A stretch of DNA of 64,000 nucleotides, from positions 979,714 through 1,043,713 of the forward strand of contig VZQC01001592.1 in the NCBI GenBank assembly GCA_009823505.1, written 5' to 3'. Below are positions 48,001 to 58,943 of the stretch, piece by piece. Both the position numbers and the translations under genes were made by a program. Positions within the stretch are counted from its first letter, which is position 1. Every line of letters starts with the position of its first letter. This stretch comes from Rhizomys pruinosus (taxonomy: Eukaryota > Chordata > Mammalia > Rodentia > Spalacidae). Below the pieces are notes generated by a model. It did no database searches and had not been told where the DNA came from. It saw nothing but the letters and a program-made list of their open reading frames with translations.

Positions 48001-48800
48001 TACAAGACATCGGCGTAGGAAAAGACTTCCTAAATCAGACAGCCGCGCACAAGAATTAAGGTGACCAAGTGAAAATGGCCTCATTCAACCTCAAACAGTT
48101 CTGTACATCAAAAGAAACAAGAAGTGAAGAAAATCCCACAGGCGGTGGGAGGACACCTTCATTGCAGATAATCTGACAAAGCATTGATTTCAGAATATAA
48201 AACTACTCAAAAAAACAAAGAAAAAAGAAAAACAAACGACCCGCTCAATAGATGGAGCCAAGAACTGAAAAGAGACTTCAAAGCGCGGATTAGAGGAGTC
48301 TGATAAAAAGAAACCCCTCAAGAACTGCTCAACATCACTAATCATTAAGGAAATGCAAATCAAAACCACTTTAAGATATCATCTTACTCCAGTAAGACTT
48401 GGCTTAGGATCAAGAAACAAATGATACCAATTGTGCGGACGAGTTGTGGGAAAGGGGGAACACTCATCCACTGCTGGTGGGGAATGTCAACTCGTACAGC
48501 CACTATGGAAAGCAGTGTGCGGAACCATTGGAATACTTGGAATGAATTGCCACCCGACCCAGCCATACCACTCCTGGGATGTACCCCTCCAGACTTACGC
48601 CACCACAGAGATACATGCACGGCCATGTTTATTTCAGCTCTCTTCACAATAGCAAAAGAGCTGGAACCACCAAATGCCCCTCTCAACTGACGAATGGATC
48701 GAGAAAATGTGGTACATCTACACAATGGAGTTCTATGCCAGCAGTAAAGAAAGCGACATCATGAATCTTGCAGGAAAATGGCTGTAGCTAGAGGACACCA
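45050..48800 (+). pseudogene. L1 ORF2 (endonuclease-reverse transcriptase), broken
   Basis: Nucleotide similarity to L1 ORF2 continues throughout, from the endonuclease region (45.1-45.7 kb) through the reverse-transcriptase region (46.4-47.2 kb) to the cysteine-rich C-terminus (48.4-48.75 kb). It is spread over all three plus frames with many small indels and no usable start-to-stop frame. As read it cannot encode an active protein. Confidence 0.88.
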
Positions 48801-49389
48801 TGCTGAGTGAAGTAACACATTTCCAGAAAACAAACGACGAATGGTATCCCTCATCTGTGGATGCTCGTGCCAATTACCCAGTTGTAAGTATTTCTTGTGT
48901 AGGGCCCCCTGAGCTTCTGTACAAAGCAGTTGGACATAATGCATTTTGGAAACAACAACAACAACAGAAAATACTGCATCAAAGAACTGACTGAAACAGT
49001 GAACTTCTGCTCAAAACAGTCAACGTCCCCATGGAAAATATTGAGAAAGACTAAGAGATGGAAAGCATGTTTGGCAGAATGCACGAGCTCTGACGGGGTG
49101 GGGGAATGAGCGGGAACACGGGTCTAGATTTGTTAAAAATAAATAAATAAATACAATAAAAAAAAATAAAAAATAAAATAAAATAGCAAAAAAAAAATTG
49201 AAAAGACTGGAAAAATATGGCAAAAATTGTGCCAATTTATCGCTACAGAGTGAAATTCATGTTGTTTTCATTTTCTTAGATTTTACTGTGTCTTTCAAGT
49301 TTTGACAACAAATATTCTTCTACGATTAGTAGGAAAGTTTGCTATATGCAAAGTCTACCAGGGAGAGTTGGTTCCCTCCACAAGGGCCT

Positions 49390-49560
49390 GCATTTGGACG
49401 CCTCACACTCATGGGTAAGCCAGATGTGGCAGAGCGCTCTGTAGTCCCGTGCTTGTAAGGCAGAGACAGCTCCTGAGAGCTTGTCAGCCATTGGGCCGAG
49501 CGGAGTCCATGAGTTCCGGGTTCAGTGATGGCCCCATGTAATGTGGGGACTAGGCTGAGG
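49390..49560 (+). repeat. Old B4-type SINE remnant
   Basis: agccagatgtggcagagcgc, gtagtcccgtgcttgtaagg and a terminal gttcagtgatgg. The match is weak. Confidence 0.45.
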
Positions 49561-49689
49561 GAAGATAGAGTTGTAAAAGTCTGTCTATATGAAATTACAT
49601 GCCGTGTTATCAACAGAAGTAATTTAGTCTTGCTATAAAAATTATAATGTCGAGTCATATAAAATAAAACCAGAAAAGCCATCTCTTTT

Positions 49690-50440
49690 TGGCAATTTTA
49701 CTTTTACTAGTTTAGAATTTTTTTTTCCATACACAGCTTTTTGGACAAATGAGATAAAATTCTACGTATTAGTCTACAACTTGTTTTAATGACTTAGCAA
49801 TATTGTGCACAGTTCTTCCTGCCCCATCTGTCACCATGAGGCCTATTTTATTCTTCTGAACAGTAGCAGATGGTAATATAGACGATTCCTACATTATTGA
49901 ATCATTTCTATTAATAGATGTTCAGATTTCTTTGCATGCCTTTCTAAACATTATCACAAACACCATCTTTGCTCATCGTGAGTATTTCAATAGGACAGAT
50001 GCCTTGCAGTGCAATTTCTTGGTCCAAGGTCATGCAGAGTTAAAATTTAGAGCTTGGGCTGGAAAGATGACTCAGCGGTTAAGAGTGATGACTACTCTTG
50101 CAGAGGACCCAGGTTCAATTCCCAGCACCTACATGGCAGCTAAGAACTGTCTTTAAGCAGGGCATGATGGTGCATGCCTTTGATCCTAGTACTTGAGAGC
50201 CAGAGGCAGGTGGATCTCTGTGAGTTCAAGGCCAGCCTGGTCTACAGAGTGAGTTCCAGGCCAGCTGGGGCTACAGGGAGACCCTGTCCCCAAAATTAAT
50301 TAATTAATTAATTAATTAATTAAAATATTTAGAGCTATTACCAGTTGCTATAAACAATCCCATGCTCACCTGTGCTGTCAGTATAACACGTTCATTTCAC
50401 CGTCCTCACCACCTTGAACTAGTATCATCAGGCTTTAAAC
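49690..50440 (+). repeat. Ancient L1M 3' fragment split by a composite SINE
   Basis: gttcagatttctttgcatgc, cagtgcaatttcttggtcc and, after the SINE, gctataaacaatcccatgc follow the order of the 3' end of old mammalian L1M elements. The composite SINE at 50055-50321 interrupts it. Confidence 0.6.
50055..50321 (+). repeat. Composite B3-head/B1 SINE (copy 3 of 4)
   Basis: B3-like head through gctaagaactgtctttaa joined to a B1 starting gcagggcatgatgg. It inserted as one unit in an old L1M piece: aaaatttagagct at 50042-50054 recurs as aaaatatttagagct at 50322-50336. The tail holds (TTAA)n. Confidence 0.9.
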
Positions 50441-50467
50441 CCCGCCCTACCCCCAGTTTCATAGTTA

Positions 50468-50541
50468 AGGGCTGGGATATAGTTCACTGGTAGAGCACTT
50501 GCCTAGCAAACATAAGGCCCCGGGTTCCATCCCCAATACCG
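50468..50541 (+). repeat. ID SINE
   Basis: gggctgggatatagttcact, agcacttgcctagcaaac and gggttccatccccaatacc follow the ID consensus closely. A C-run follows. Confidence 0.88.
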
Positions 50542-50689
50542 CTACTCCCCTGCCCCCCCCCCCAAGAAAGTGCATAACTTTGCTCTGGTTGTAGGTTTAT
50601 GCTATTAATGCAGTGGATCAAATGTGTTTCCCATTTTGTAAATTACCTATTCCCTTATTATTTTGCCTAAGCAGATTATATGAGTGTTG

Positions 50690-51003
50690 TCTTAGTTTCA
50701 TTTCCCTGTGCTGAAATACTTTGGCAAAGGCAATTGGGGAAAATTGTTTAGCTCACAGTTCCAGGTTTTAGTCCATCAGGGAAGAGAAGTCACAGAGTCC
50801 GGCGTTTGAAGGAGCCATCAGAAGACACCATGCTAGCACTCAGCAACCTTTCTCCTTATTCAGTCCAGGACCCAGACCGTGACAAGGTGCCATACTGTGG
50901 GTGGGTCTTCCCACCTGAACAAAATCAAGATAATAGTCCACAGGCATGCCCAGATGTTCCTCTCACAGGTGATTCTAGATTGGGTCAAGTTAACAACACT
51001 AAA
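50690..51003 (-). repeat. Rodent interspersed repeat, reversed relative of the 26.36-kb element
   Basis: Starts tgtcttagtttcatttccc and ends attgggtcaagttaacaaca, the reverse order of the element at 26355-26735. Family uncertain; the 60-odd-codon open frames inside are chance. Confidence 0.5.
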
Positions 51004-51057
51004 CAGCACAAATTGTTATTAATCTAAAGAAACCCTGGATTTAAAATGCTTTCTTCA

Positions 51058-51293
51058 GACTGAGCATGGCCTATAATCCCAGAAATTTAGGAAGTTAAGG
51101 CAGTAGGCATACCTGAATTACAGAATTAATTCTAGCTTACCTAGATTCTATAAAAAAAAAAAAAGGCAGTCTGTCATAGTGTCACACACTGTGATCCCAA
51201 TCCCATCATCTGGGAGGTAGGGGCAGGTAGATCCCTGTGAGTACAAAGCCAGCTTGGTCTACACAGTAAGACCGTGTCTCAACAAAACAAAAA
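51058..51293 (+). repeat. Two diverged B1 SINEs in tandem
   Basis: First 51058-51163 (gcatggcctataatccc, A-tail). Second 51166-51293 (ctgtgatcccaatccc, gccagcttggtctacac, gaccgtgtctcaac). Confidence 0.7.
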
Positions 51294-51318
51294 GGCTTTT
51301 TTAAAGATTACAAGTTCT

Positions 51319-51558
51319 GGGGCTGGAGAGATAGCCTAGCGGTTAAGAGCACCGACTGCTCTTGCAGAGGACCCGGGTTCGATCCCCAGCACCCACATGA
51401 CGGCTAAGAACCATCTGTAGCTCCATTTCTAGGAGAACTCCAGTTCCAGGGGAGTCTGAGACCCTCTTCTGACCTCCACGGCATTGCATGACATGGGTGC
51501 ACAAATCTACATGCAGACAGTACATTCATACACATCGAAAAATAAATAAAATTTAAAA
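51319..51558 (+). repeat. B3-like SINE, chain member 1
   Basis: Long-subfamily element bounded by aaagattacaagttct at 51303-51318 and 51559-51574. Confidence 0.94.
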
Positions 51559-51574
51559 AAAGATTACAAGTTCT

Positions 51575-51793
51575 ACGGGCTGGAGAGATGGCCTAGCAGT
51601 TAAGAGCACCGACTGCTCTTGCAGAGGACCCGGGTTCGATACCCAGCACCCACATGGCGGCTAAGAACCATCTTTAACTCCAGTTCCAGGGGAATCTGAT
51701 GCCCTCTTCTGACCTCCGCAACATTTGCATGACACGTGTGCATAAACCTACATGCAGACAGTACATTCATACACATAGAAAAATAAATAAAAT
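51575..51793 (+). repeat. B3-like SINE, chain member 2
   Basis: Short-subfamily element that begins right after the second copy of the duplicated target word. Its A-rich tail runs into member 3. Confidence 0.93.
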
Positions 51794-51795
51794 TA

Positions 51796-52078
51796 GGGAC
51801 TGGAGAGATAGCCTAGCGGTTAAGAGCACAGACGCTCTTGCAGAGGACCCGGGTTCGATCCCCAGCACCCACATGGCGGCTAAGAACCGTCTGTAACTCC
51901 AATTCCAGGAGAACTCCAGTTCCAGGGGAATCTGAGACCCTCTTCTGACCTCCGCGGCAGCATTGCACGACACGGGTGCACAGACCTGCATGCAGACAGT
52001 ACATTCATACACATACAAAGATAAATAATAATAATAAAAAAAATGTTTAAAAAAATAAATAAATAAAATTTTAAAAAA
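51796..52078 (+). repeat. B3-like SINE, chain member 3
   Basis: Long-subfamily element (gggactggagagatagcc) inserted in or directly after the A-rich tail of member 2. Confidence 0.93.
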
Positions 52079-52081
52079 GGG

Positions 52082-52348
52082 GGGGGGCTGGAGAGATGGC
52101 CTAGCGGTTAAGGGCGCCGACCGCTCTTGTAGAGGACCCGGGTTCGATCCCCAGCACCCACATGGCGGCTGAGAACCGTCTTTGACTCCAGTTCCAGGAG
52201 AACTCCAGTTCCAGGAGAACTCCAGTTCCAGGGGAATCCGAGACCCTCTTCTGACCTCCGCGGCATTGCACGACACGGGTGCACAAACCTGCATGCAGAC
52301 AGTACATTCATACACATACAGAAATAAAAAAAAAAAAAATTAAAAAAA
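52082..52348 (+). repeat. B3-like SINE, chain member 4
   Basis: Begins with a G-run, has the ccagttccaggagaactc block twice in a row, and ends before a third copy of the target word at 52349-52364. Confidence 0.93.
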
Positions 52349-52364
52349 AAAGATTACAAGTTCT

Positions 52365-53433
52365 GTTAACACAGGATTAAATACATCTATTCCAATTTCT
52401 TAGACTCTGTTTTAAATATTTACCTATTTGGATTCAAAAGTTCCAAAGACACATCCATGTTCTGTTCTGTTTTAAAAATAAAATCTCACACTGTACTTTC
52501 CAGATAGTCTTATTGTCATAATTTTCCAGATGAGAAATCAGAGCACGAAGTGTACTTAGAGTGACAAAATGACCCAGTAGCAGAGATGCATCTCAAGTCC
52601 ATCGCTCCATCTTATTTTTCAATTATGTGTCCTGTACTTCCCTCTTCAGTTCACTCCCCGCCACAGCCTCATTTGCTGGAATAAAGAGCTGGTTAGTATT
52701 CATAGGTTTTATGTAAACGCATAAATATGTAAGTTCATAAAAGAGCGAAATGATTGCATTCTGGCTATAAATTATTTCTTGTTCCTGTTTACAAATAAGG
52801 TTTTAATTATTGCATACTTCTTGACCAGACTAAAATAACTTAGAAATCATTTTCCCTTCAACCAAAATTCAGTAAGAAATATATTTTAATACATTGCATT
52901 TGCTCAGAGAGCAAACCTGCAATGTGACATTACTGCTGTAGTTTAAGAAAAAAAAAAATAAGGCAGGGTGCAAGAGAAGGACGTTAAACTTTTATTACAG
53001 GAGAGGGTTTGAGTGGGGGAAGTTCTCCAGTCCAAAGTACGCTTTCTCTAACTGCTATAAATATAGCCATCATTTCTTTGCCGCCCCCAAGTGACAGTGA
53101 CCTTGGAGGACAAAAGCCTGTTTCTCAGAAAGGAAGAGTTCATTTCTTGACATGCCAAAACCCCATTCTTTTACCGTTTTCTGGAGACTGGGAAATATTG
53201 TTATTAACACTATTAAAATTACCTTTAGAAATAAGGATTAACATTATGTACTAATTACTTTGCGCTCATTTGGTTTCTTAGCAACTCTGTGATTTAAGTC
53301 TATTATTACATTATTTTATGGGCTAGGCCTAAGGAAACTTGGCCGAGATCCCCACAGGAACTAAATGGAAGATCCAGGATTCAAACCCAGCCTTGACAGC
53401 TCTCATGTGTTCTCTATGATGCTGCTTTCCTAC
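52365..53433. other. Unique intergenic DNA, nothing recognised
   Basis: AT-rich, no SINE and no convincing exon. The 81-codon frame at 53009-53254 matches nothing I know. Confidence 0.45.
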
Positions 53434-53764
53434 AGTCACTCCTCTGTCTGTGGCTGATTGGTTCCAGAATGTTCCTGGATATTCAAATCCGAGGATGCTC
53501 CAGTCTCTTATATAAAATGGCATATTTGCATATTTGTAACCGTCAGATTAGCTTTAAATCATCTCTGGAGTACTTATAATACCTAATACGATGCAAATGC
53601 TAGGTAAACACTCGTTATAGTATACTGTTTGAGGAATAATGGCAAGAAAATAGCCTGTATGTGTTCAGTGCAGACAATATATTTCCCAAAATATGTTCAA
53701 TCCAAGGCTGATTGAATTTGTAGATTCAGAAGTTGCAGATATGAAGGGCGGAGTGCGACTGTGA
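53434..53764. mobile_element. MER2/Tigger-type DNA transposon (non-autonomous, ancient)
   Basis: Order of words fits MER2: attcaaatccgaggatgctc, cttatataaaatggcatatt, tttaaatcatctctggag, taatacctaatacgatgc and a terminal gtgcgactg. The ends are imperfect inverted repeats: cagtcactcct at the left, and complement cagtcgcactcc at the right. Near full length (about 330 bp). Confidence 0.82.
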
Positions 53765-54453
53765 TGAAGGAGAAGGTAGACCAGCCGTTTTAGGTTTGTT
53801 CTTACAGGGCACTTAATGGATCAATGACCCAGCTATATCTAGGTCTTCCTTTCAGCTGTATAAGTTCAGAGCCGGTGTTCTGAGTTGGTTCATCCAGGAA
53901 TGGAGTATCCTCCTGGAGCAGGAGGGGGACAGGTGATGTTGGGGGAAATTTGGGTACAGACAGGTCTGTGGAAGGATAAGAAGTCAAAGACCAAGGAAGG
54001 CAGACAGGACAGGGAGAAGCGGTAGATACAAAGTGTAAGATCACATGAGACGCCCAGTCCATCCCAGAAATCACACAGGGTCTCCATTAAACAACTAAAT
54101 GACAAGGCCCTGAGGAAGTGGAGAAACAGAGAGGCCTGTGGGAATATCAGCTTCTATCGCTCGAGAAAAGGCACCTGTGCACATTTGGAGGCGTACTGTA
54201 ATATGAGGAACAACTCCAGGGGGAGGGAGGAGATCAGGATCCAGGCCAGACAGCCAAGCAAACACACTAGAAGCCAACTTATAGTTTGCTCTGCCTGCCT
54301 TTCTCTACCCAACTTTCCCTGTAAGCTTAGAGGTTTGATTTATATTCCTGTAAAGATCAGTCCATCAAAGATGTGATCCATTTCCATTAGCTGAGATGAT
54401 TAGACCACCTGACAACCAATCAGCTTCTCTTTAGAATTTAATCTAAGAACCTA
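53765..54453. other. Unique intergenic DNA, nothing recognised
   Basis: Overlapping minus-strand open frames of 60-90 codons occur (53802-54277) but without splice or start context or a known family. Confidence 0.45.
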
Positions 54454-54586
54454 CATGTGGTGGCCCAAGTTTGCAGTCTCAGCTCTTGAGAGGGAGAGGG
54501 AGAGGCAAGTTCAAGGACAGCTTGGTAAACATAATGAGCTTTAAGCCAGCCAGGGCTACATAGTGAGATTGTGTCTCAAGGAACCC
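54454..54586 (+). repeat. Old B1 SINE
   Basis: tgtggtggcccaagtttgc and ccagggctacatagtgagat, A-tail lost. Confidence 0.7.
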
Positions 54587-54621
54587 ATCACTCTATTATA
54601 GTGTTATTTAATATGTGAACT

Positions 54622-54862
54622 GGGGCTGGAGAGATGGCTCGGCAATTAAGAGTGCTGACTGCTCTTGCAGAGGACCCGGGTTCGATTCCCAGCACCCTCA
54701 AGGCGGCTAAGAACCATCTTTAAGCCGGGTGTGGTGATGCATGCCTTTAATTCTAGCACTTGGGAGGCAGAGGCAAGTGGATCTCTGTTAGTTCCAGGCC
54801 AACCTGGTCTACAGAGTGAGTTCCAGGCCAGCAGGGGCTATAGGGAGACCCTGTCTCAAAAA
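54622..54862 (+). repeat. Composite B3-head/B1 SINE (copy 4 of 4)
   Basis: B3-like head through gctaagaaccatctttaa joined to a B1 starting gccgggtgtggtgatgc. Bounded by aatatgtgaact (54610-54621) and aatatgtaaact (54863-54874). Confidence 0.92.
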
Positions 54863-54874
54863 AATATGTAAACT

Positions 54875-56167
54875 GAATTGCTATACATAAAGTATGCTTT
54901 TAAAATTAAAAAGAGCTGGAGGAGAAAGTAATTCATCAAATAAAGAGAAAATTAGTAAGATGACATGTTCATGGAACTATAAATTAGACAAGAGATTCCA
55001 AGCAATGTCATACATGTCTGTAATACAGAGTATAAGGCACAGAGGAATGCCACACAGTGATGATTGAATCAAGAGTCCTTTCTTATCTGGAGGTGGAGAG
55101 GGGACTAATACCCCAAAGAACTCTCAACCCCAAGGGGATCAAGAATAGGTTTATGAAGCTTAAAGCCACAATGACATCATGCCAGGGGAAAAAGCCAATA
55201 ACCATAGTTACATGAGATCACCATTTTATACCAGACCAGGGACAGGTCAGTTAACAAAGAGGTTTTCAGTTAACAAGAAGTTTCTCAGTATTGCAGAAAT
55301 AATGGGCTCCAATGGAGATGCAGGTATAGCTGGCTAAGAGGAAGTTTCCTAGTATTGTAGAAACCACAAGTGCAGCCTTTATGGCCCGATGGCTGCAGTG
55401 AAAGTGGCTGGGCAGAAACACAGGGTAAATGTCTAGCAAAAGTCAGCTAGAACCAAATGGAGTCATCTTTGCCATTTTAATGTCCTGAATTACAAGAGAA
55501 GGTCTTTTTAGAACATTAATGTGAAGCCCAAGAAAAAGCAGCCACATTATGATTCCCCGAGGAGTAACAGAGACAAGTAACTAACACCCTTTCTGGTTTC
55601 CAGGGCAGAGACATTATCTCCCACAATTAAGTCTCTCTGGGATTCCCCCTTCCAATCTTGGTAACAAACTCTTGTTTTGGTTTCTTAGTGTTGATTTCTT
55701 TATTTTAAGTCAATAGTTTCTGACTTTAACACTGATTTGTGGCTAAGGATACAATTGCATTCATGAACAATGGAAAGATGGTTTTCAAGGAGGATTCTAT
55801 GTCTCATATGTAGGAAATGGAATTAATAAGGACGATGTAACTTTGTGAGCCAAGTGTCGGATTATTTCATAAGTATTCAAATAAAGCAGAAGCTGGAGAA
55901 TATGCCTCTGTCTGGAAGAGGAGGGAAATGATGACGTGTCCACAAAGGGATCCTTACATAAGAATTCTATCACCTAGTTCTCAACACTCTCCTTGTATAT
56001 TACTTAGTTGAAAGAATCTGAGGTTGTAAGAGTTTATTAAACTGCTACCAAACTCGGAAAGGGCAGGAATGCAACCTAAAGTCAGACCAATTTTCCTTTC
56101 AGAGATTCAACCTGTCAGGGACCAAAACACCAGAGTTGCTTCTCCTCAGCCTCTTCCCACCATGGGG
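54875..56167. other. Unique intergenic DNA, nothing recognised
   Basis: 1.3 kb without SINE, exon or motif that I can support. Confidence 0.45.
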
Positions 56168-56340
56168 TGTGATTTTTTTTTTTTTTTTTTTTTTTTTTGG
56201 TCTTTTCGCGACAGTGGTCTCCCTATGGCCCAGCTGTCCTGGAACTCACCTTGTAGACCAGGCTACCTTGTAACTCACAAAGATCTACCTGCCTCTGCCT
56301 CCCAACACTAGGATTAAAGCATTCGCACAACTGCCCGGTT
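56168..56340 (-). repeat. B1 SINE with several small indels
   Basis: 30-nt T-run then reversed B1 with unusual small changes (gcgacagtggtctcc, ctatggcccagc, ggctaccttgtaac). Either a diverged copy or local sequence error. Confidence 0.85.
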
Positions 56341-56344
56341 GATT

Positions 56345-56640
56345 CTTATTGTATTAGCTTGATTGGCCATTGTGCTCAGAGAGTTAGTTAAACCTTGTGC
56401 TGGTTGTTTCTGTGAGGTGTTTTATATGTGATTAATATTTAAATTGCTGGACTCTGAGAAAGGCAGATTGCTTTTCGTGATGTGGGTGTATCTTATCTAA
56501 ACATTGAAGGCCTGAAGAGAATAATTCTCCCCTCCCCTAGGCAAGAAGGATTCTACCAGTAGATGGCTCCAGGCTTGAATTGTAGCATCGACATTTCCCT
56601 GAATTTCTCAATCCATACTGTAATCTTAAGTATTAATCCA
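56345..56640 (+). repeat. Possible ancient interspersed repeat
   Basis: Words such as tgtgaggtgttttatatgtg and gaaggcctgaagagaataat resemble an old mammalian repeat that I cannot name. A (GT)n lies at 56652-56678. Confidence 0.35.
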
Positions 56641-56679
56641 TTAAGATAAACGTGTGTGTGTGTGTGTGTGTGTGTGTCC

Positions 56680-57905
56680 ATACACATCCTATTGTCTCTG
56701 TTTCTTTGGTGAATCTTGACCACAATGGCTGTGATGGGTAACTGCTACTACTTACTTTTAGTCTGTATGAGTTAAGGCCATTACTTCTGACATCTCAGGC
56801 TCATAGGAAAGAACACTCAAAACCACAAAGTAGACCATGTTACAAAAACTCCTTCTCCCTGTATATTAAACCTCATTAGATTCCATTTTAGAGTGACTTT
56901 CCTGACCTTGTCTTCAGATTCCAGCTTAGCTCAGTGTTTCGAGTAGTGGGAATATATAAATTAGCCAGGATATTACTTGTCAGGCTTTAACACCAGCAAT
57001 AATAAGTACTGATTCTGGACCTACATTCTCCAGCACAATCACAAATCTCCATAACCTCTATCCACACACAAATGTCACTGATATCTGTGAGTGCCAGAGA
57101 GGAGATGCTAATTTGAAAACTTTTATTGGCTGTAATTTGTCTGAAGATGGTGAACTGAATCACAAATCAAGCTACGGTGTGCTTGAACACTCTTCACTTA
57201 CATATAAAGTTGTTGGAAAGATCTGGGGAGAGTGAGACAAGGATGGAACCTCAGACCAGGCAGTCAGTTATGCATATTCTATTTTAGAGTCTTTCCCTCA
57301 TTTCAGGCAACCAATAACTCTTTTGGAAAAGAGAGGGAAGAGGAAATGGACAGTACTTACTAAAATCATACTGTCAAACTTGTGTCAGATGACAAAGATG
57401 CCATGCAGACCACACATATGTCCATGTTTTAATAAAATAAAATTAGTAACAATAATAAAAGATCAAGTTTCATGTACTTAGAAATAAAAAGGCAAACTTA
57501 CAATAATCTGTAGGTCAAAAGATTAAATTACAAGAAAATGAATAAACTTTGAAATTGCATAATGAAACTGTTACATACTACAACTGGACCAATGCAGTCA
57601 AGCGGAGAGAACTGTGATCCCACATTAGGAAAAAAATATATATATATGGCTGACGAACAAGAAAATCATTCGGCCTAAGAAATGAGAAAAGGAGAACGAA
57701 CGGACTCAAAGAGATAAAAGAAACTGAAAATGAAATTAGTGACTGCAGACAACAGAAAACAACCAGTAAAATGACTGCCCAAATCAAAACAGATTCTTTG
57801 AACTTGACAAAACTCTCACAGTCCGAACCGAAGGAGCAAATGGGAAGAGATCACGGGAAGGATGACGTAACCGTCAACTCGGCAGAGACTTCAGAGCTTA
57901 GTGGA
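56680..57905. other. Unique intergenic DNA, nothing recognised
   Basis: AT-rich and without SINE. The purine-rich part near 57.6-57.75 kb gives a spurious minus-strand frame. Confidence 0.45.
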
Positions 57906-57909
57906 GATT

Positions 57910-58138
57910 AATAGATAGCCTAGCGGTTAAGAGCACTGACTGCTCTTACAGAGGACCCAGGTTCGATCCCCAGCACCCACATGGCGGCTGAGAACCTTCT
58001 GTAACTCCAATTCCAGGAGAACTCCAGTTCCAGGGGAATCTGAGACCCTCTTCTGACCTCTGCGGCATTGCATGACACGGGTGCACAAACCTACATGCAG
58101 ACAGTACACTCATACACATACAGAAATAAAAAAAAAAA
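57910..58138 (+). repeat. B3-like SINE, long subfamily, 5'-truncated by about 12 bp
   Basis: Starts at atagcctagcggttaagagc without the ggggctggag head; the rest is near-consensus. Confidence 0.92.
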
Positions 58139-58139
58139 A

Positions 58140-58936
58140 AGCAGACATCACACCAAACTGCCACAGAACAAGGAAGAAGTGGGAATGAAACGCAGAGTCA
58201 GGACACTGACTGACAATCGAAATGGAAAAACCAACCCTGCCTAGAGAAGCAACAGAAGCCTAGACAAGCTAGTCATGGTAGAGAAATTGAATCCGTGATC
58301 ACTAATTGACTCCCTACAAGGGCATCAGGTCTGACTTTAGCTATCTTATTTTGAAATAATTGTAGGCTTAAGGTTCAAAAATAGCACTGAGTGTACAGTC
58401 TTCACCCAGCTCGTCTATTAATATTTTACCTAACTATCCTTCAAGGATCAGAGTCTGGATATTAACGTCGGAACAATAACTAAAAATACTGCAGAGTTTT
58501 GCTTTTCCACTAATGCCTTCTTTCTGTTTGGGAATTCAATCCAGAATCCCAAATTGCATTTAGTTATCATACATGCTTCCATTTGTGACATTGCCTTCTC
58601 TTGTTTCTAATGATCTTGATACTTTTGAAAATACTGATAACCAATTTTGTAAAATTGGAGTTTAGTATTCTCTTAATATTCTGCCTGGTGTTTGGGGGCA
58701 AGAAAAGAATAACCATACATTGTATCCTTGGCATATCCAATATGGAGAAGGAACATGATATCAAGGTATCTTATTACCGGTGACTTATCACTTATTACTG
58801 CTGGGACAGCTCTGGCCATGAAGACTACTTGATGACTGAAGGACGTGACATGAATCACATCTTGGGTCTTTTCTCGGAGAAGCAGTTCCCCGGGAACTTT
58901 GACCTTAAAGTCATGGCATCAAATCTGCCTTTAAAA
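58140..58936. other. Unique intergenic DNA, nothing recognised
   Basis: No SINE and no supported exon. Confidence 0.45.
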
Positions 58937-58943
58937 AACACTT

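Larger units (their letters stand above)
43180..49194 (+). mobile_element. Full-length LINE-1 (L1) with 12-bp target-site duplication, frames broken
   Basis: The element is bounded by aaattgaaaaga at 43168-43179 and 49195-49206 and ends in an A-rich tail. In order it shows a 5' UTR with two ~69-bp units, a poly-C tract, ORF1-like sequence around 43.74-44.6 kb (words such as NLRIIGIREGEASQET at 44385-44432) and ORF2-like sequence from about 45.05 kb. ORF2 landmarks are an endonuclease stretch with DLIDLYRTLHP near 45.53 kb, a reverse-transcriptase stretch with GPDGFTAEF near 46.44 kb, and a C-terminal stretch with DPAIPLLGC and DTCTAMFISALFTIAK at 48.56-48.66 kb. The longest coherent coding piece is only about 100 codons, because the frame changes again and again. 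A full-length element with an intact duplication should be fairly young, so many frameshifts may be sequence error rather than decay. Confidence 0.93.

Noticed and set aside
51767..52315. 182-codon minus-strand frame with repeated CNAAEVRRG-type words
   Set aside because: It reads through tandem SINEs in reverse. The same peptide words appear wherever a B3-like SINE occurs.
53802..54105. Overlapping minus-strand frames of 71-90 codons
   Set aside because: No known domain, no splice or promoter context, and two frames overlap each other; chance is more likely.
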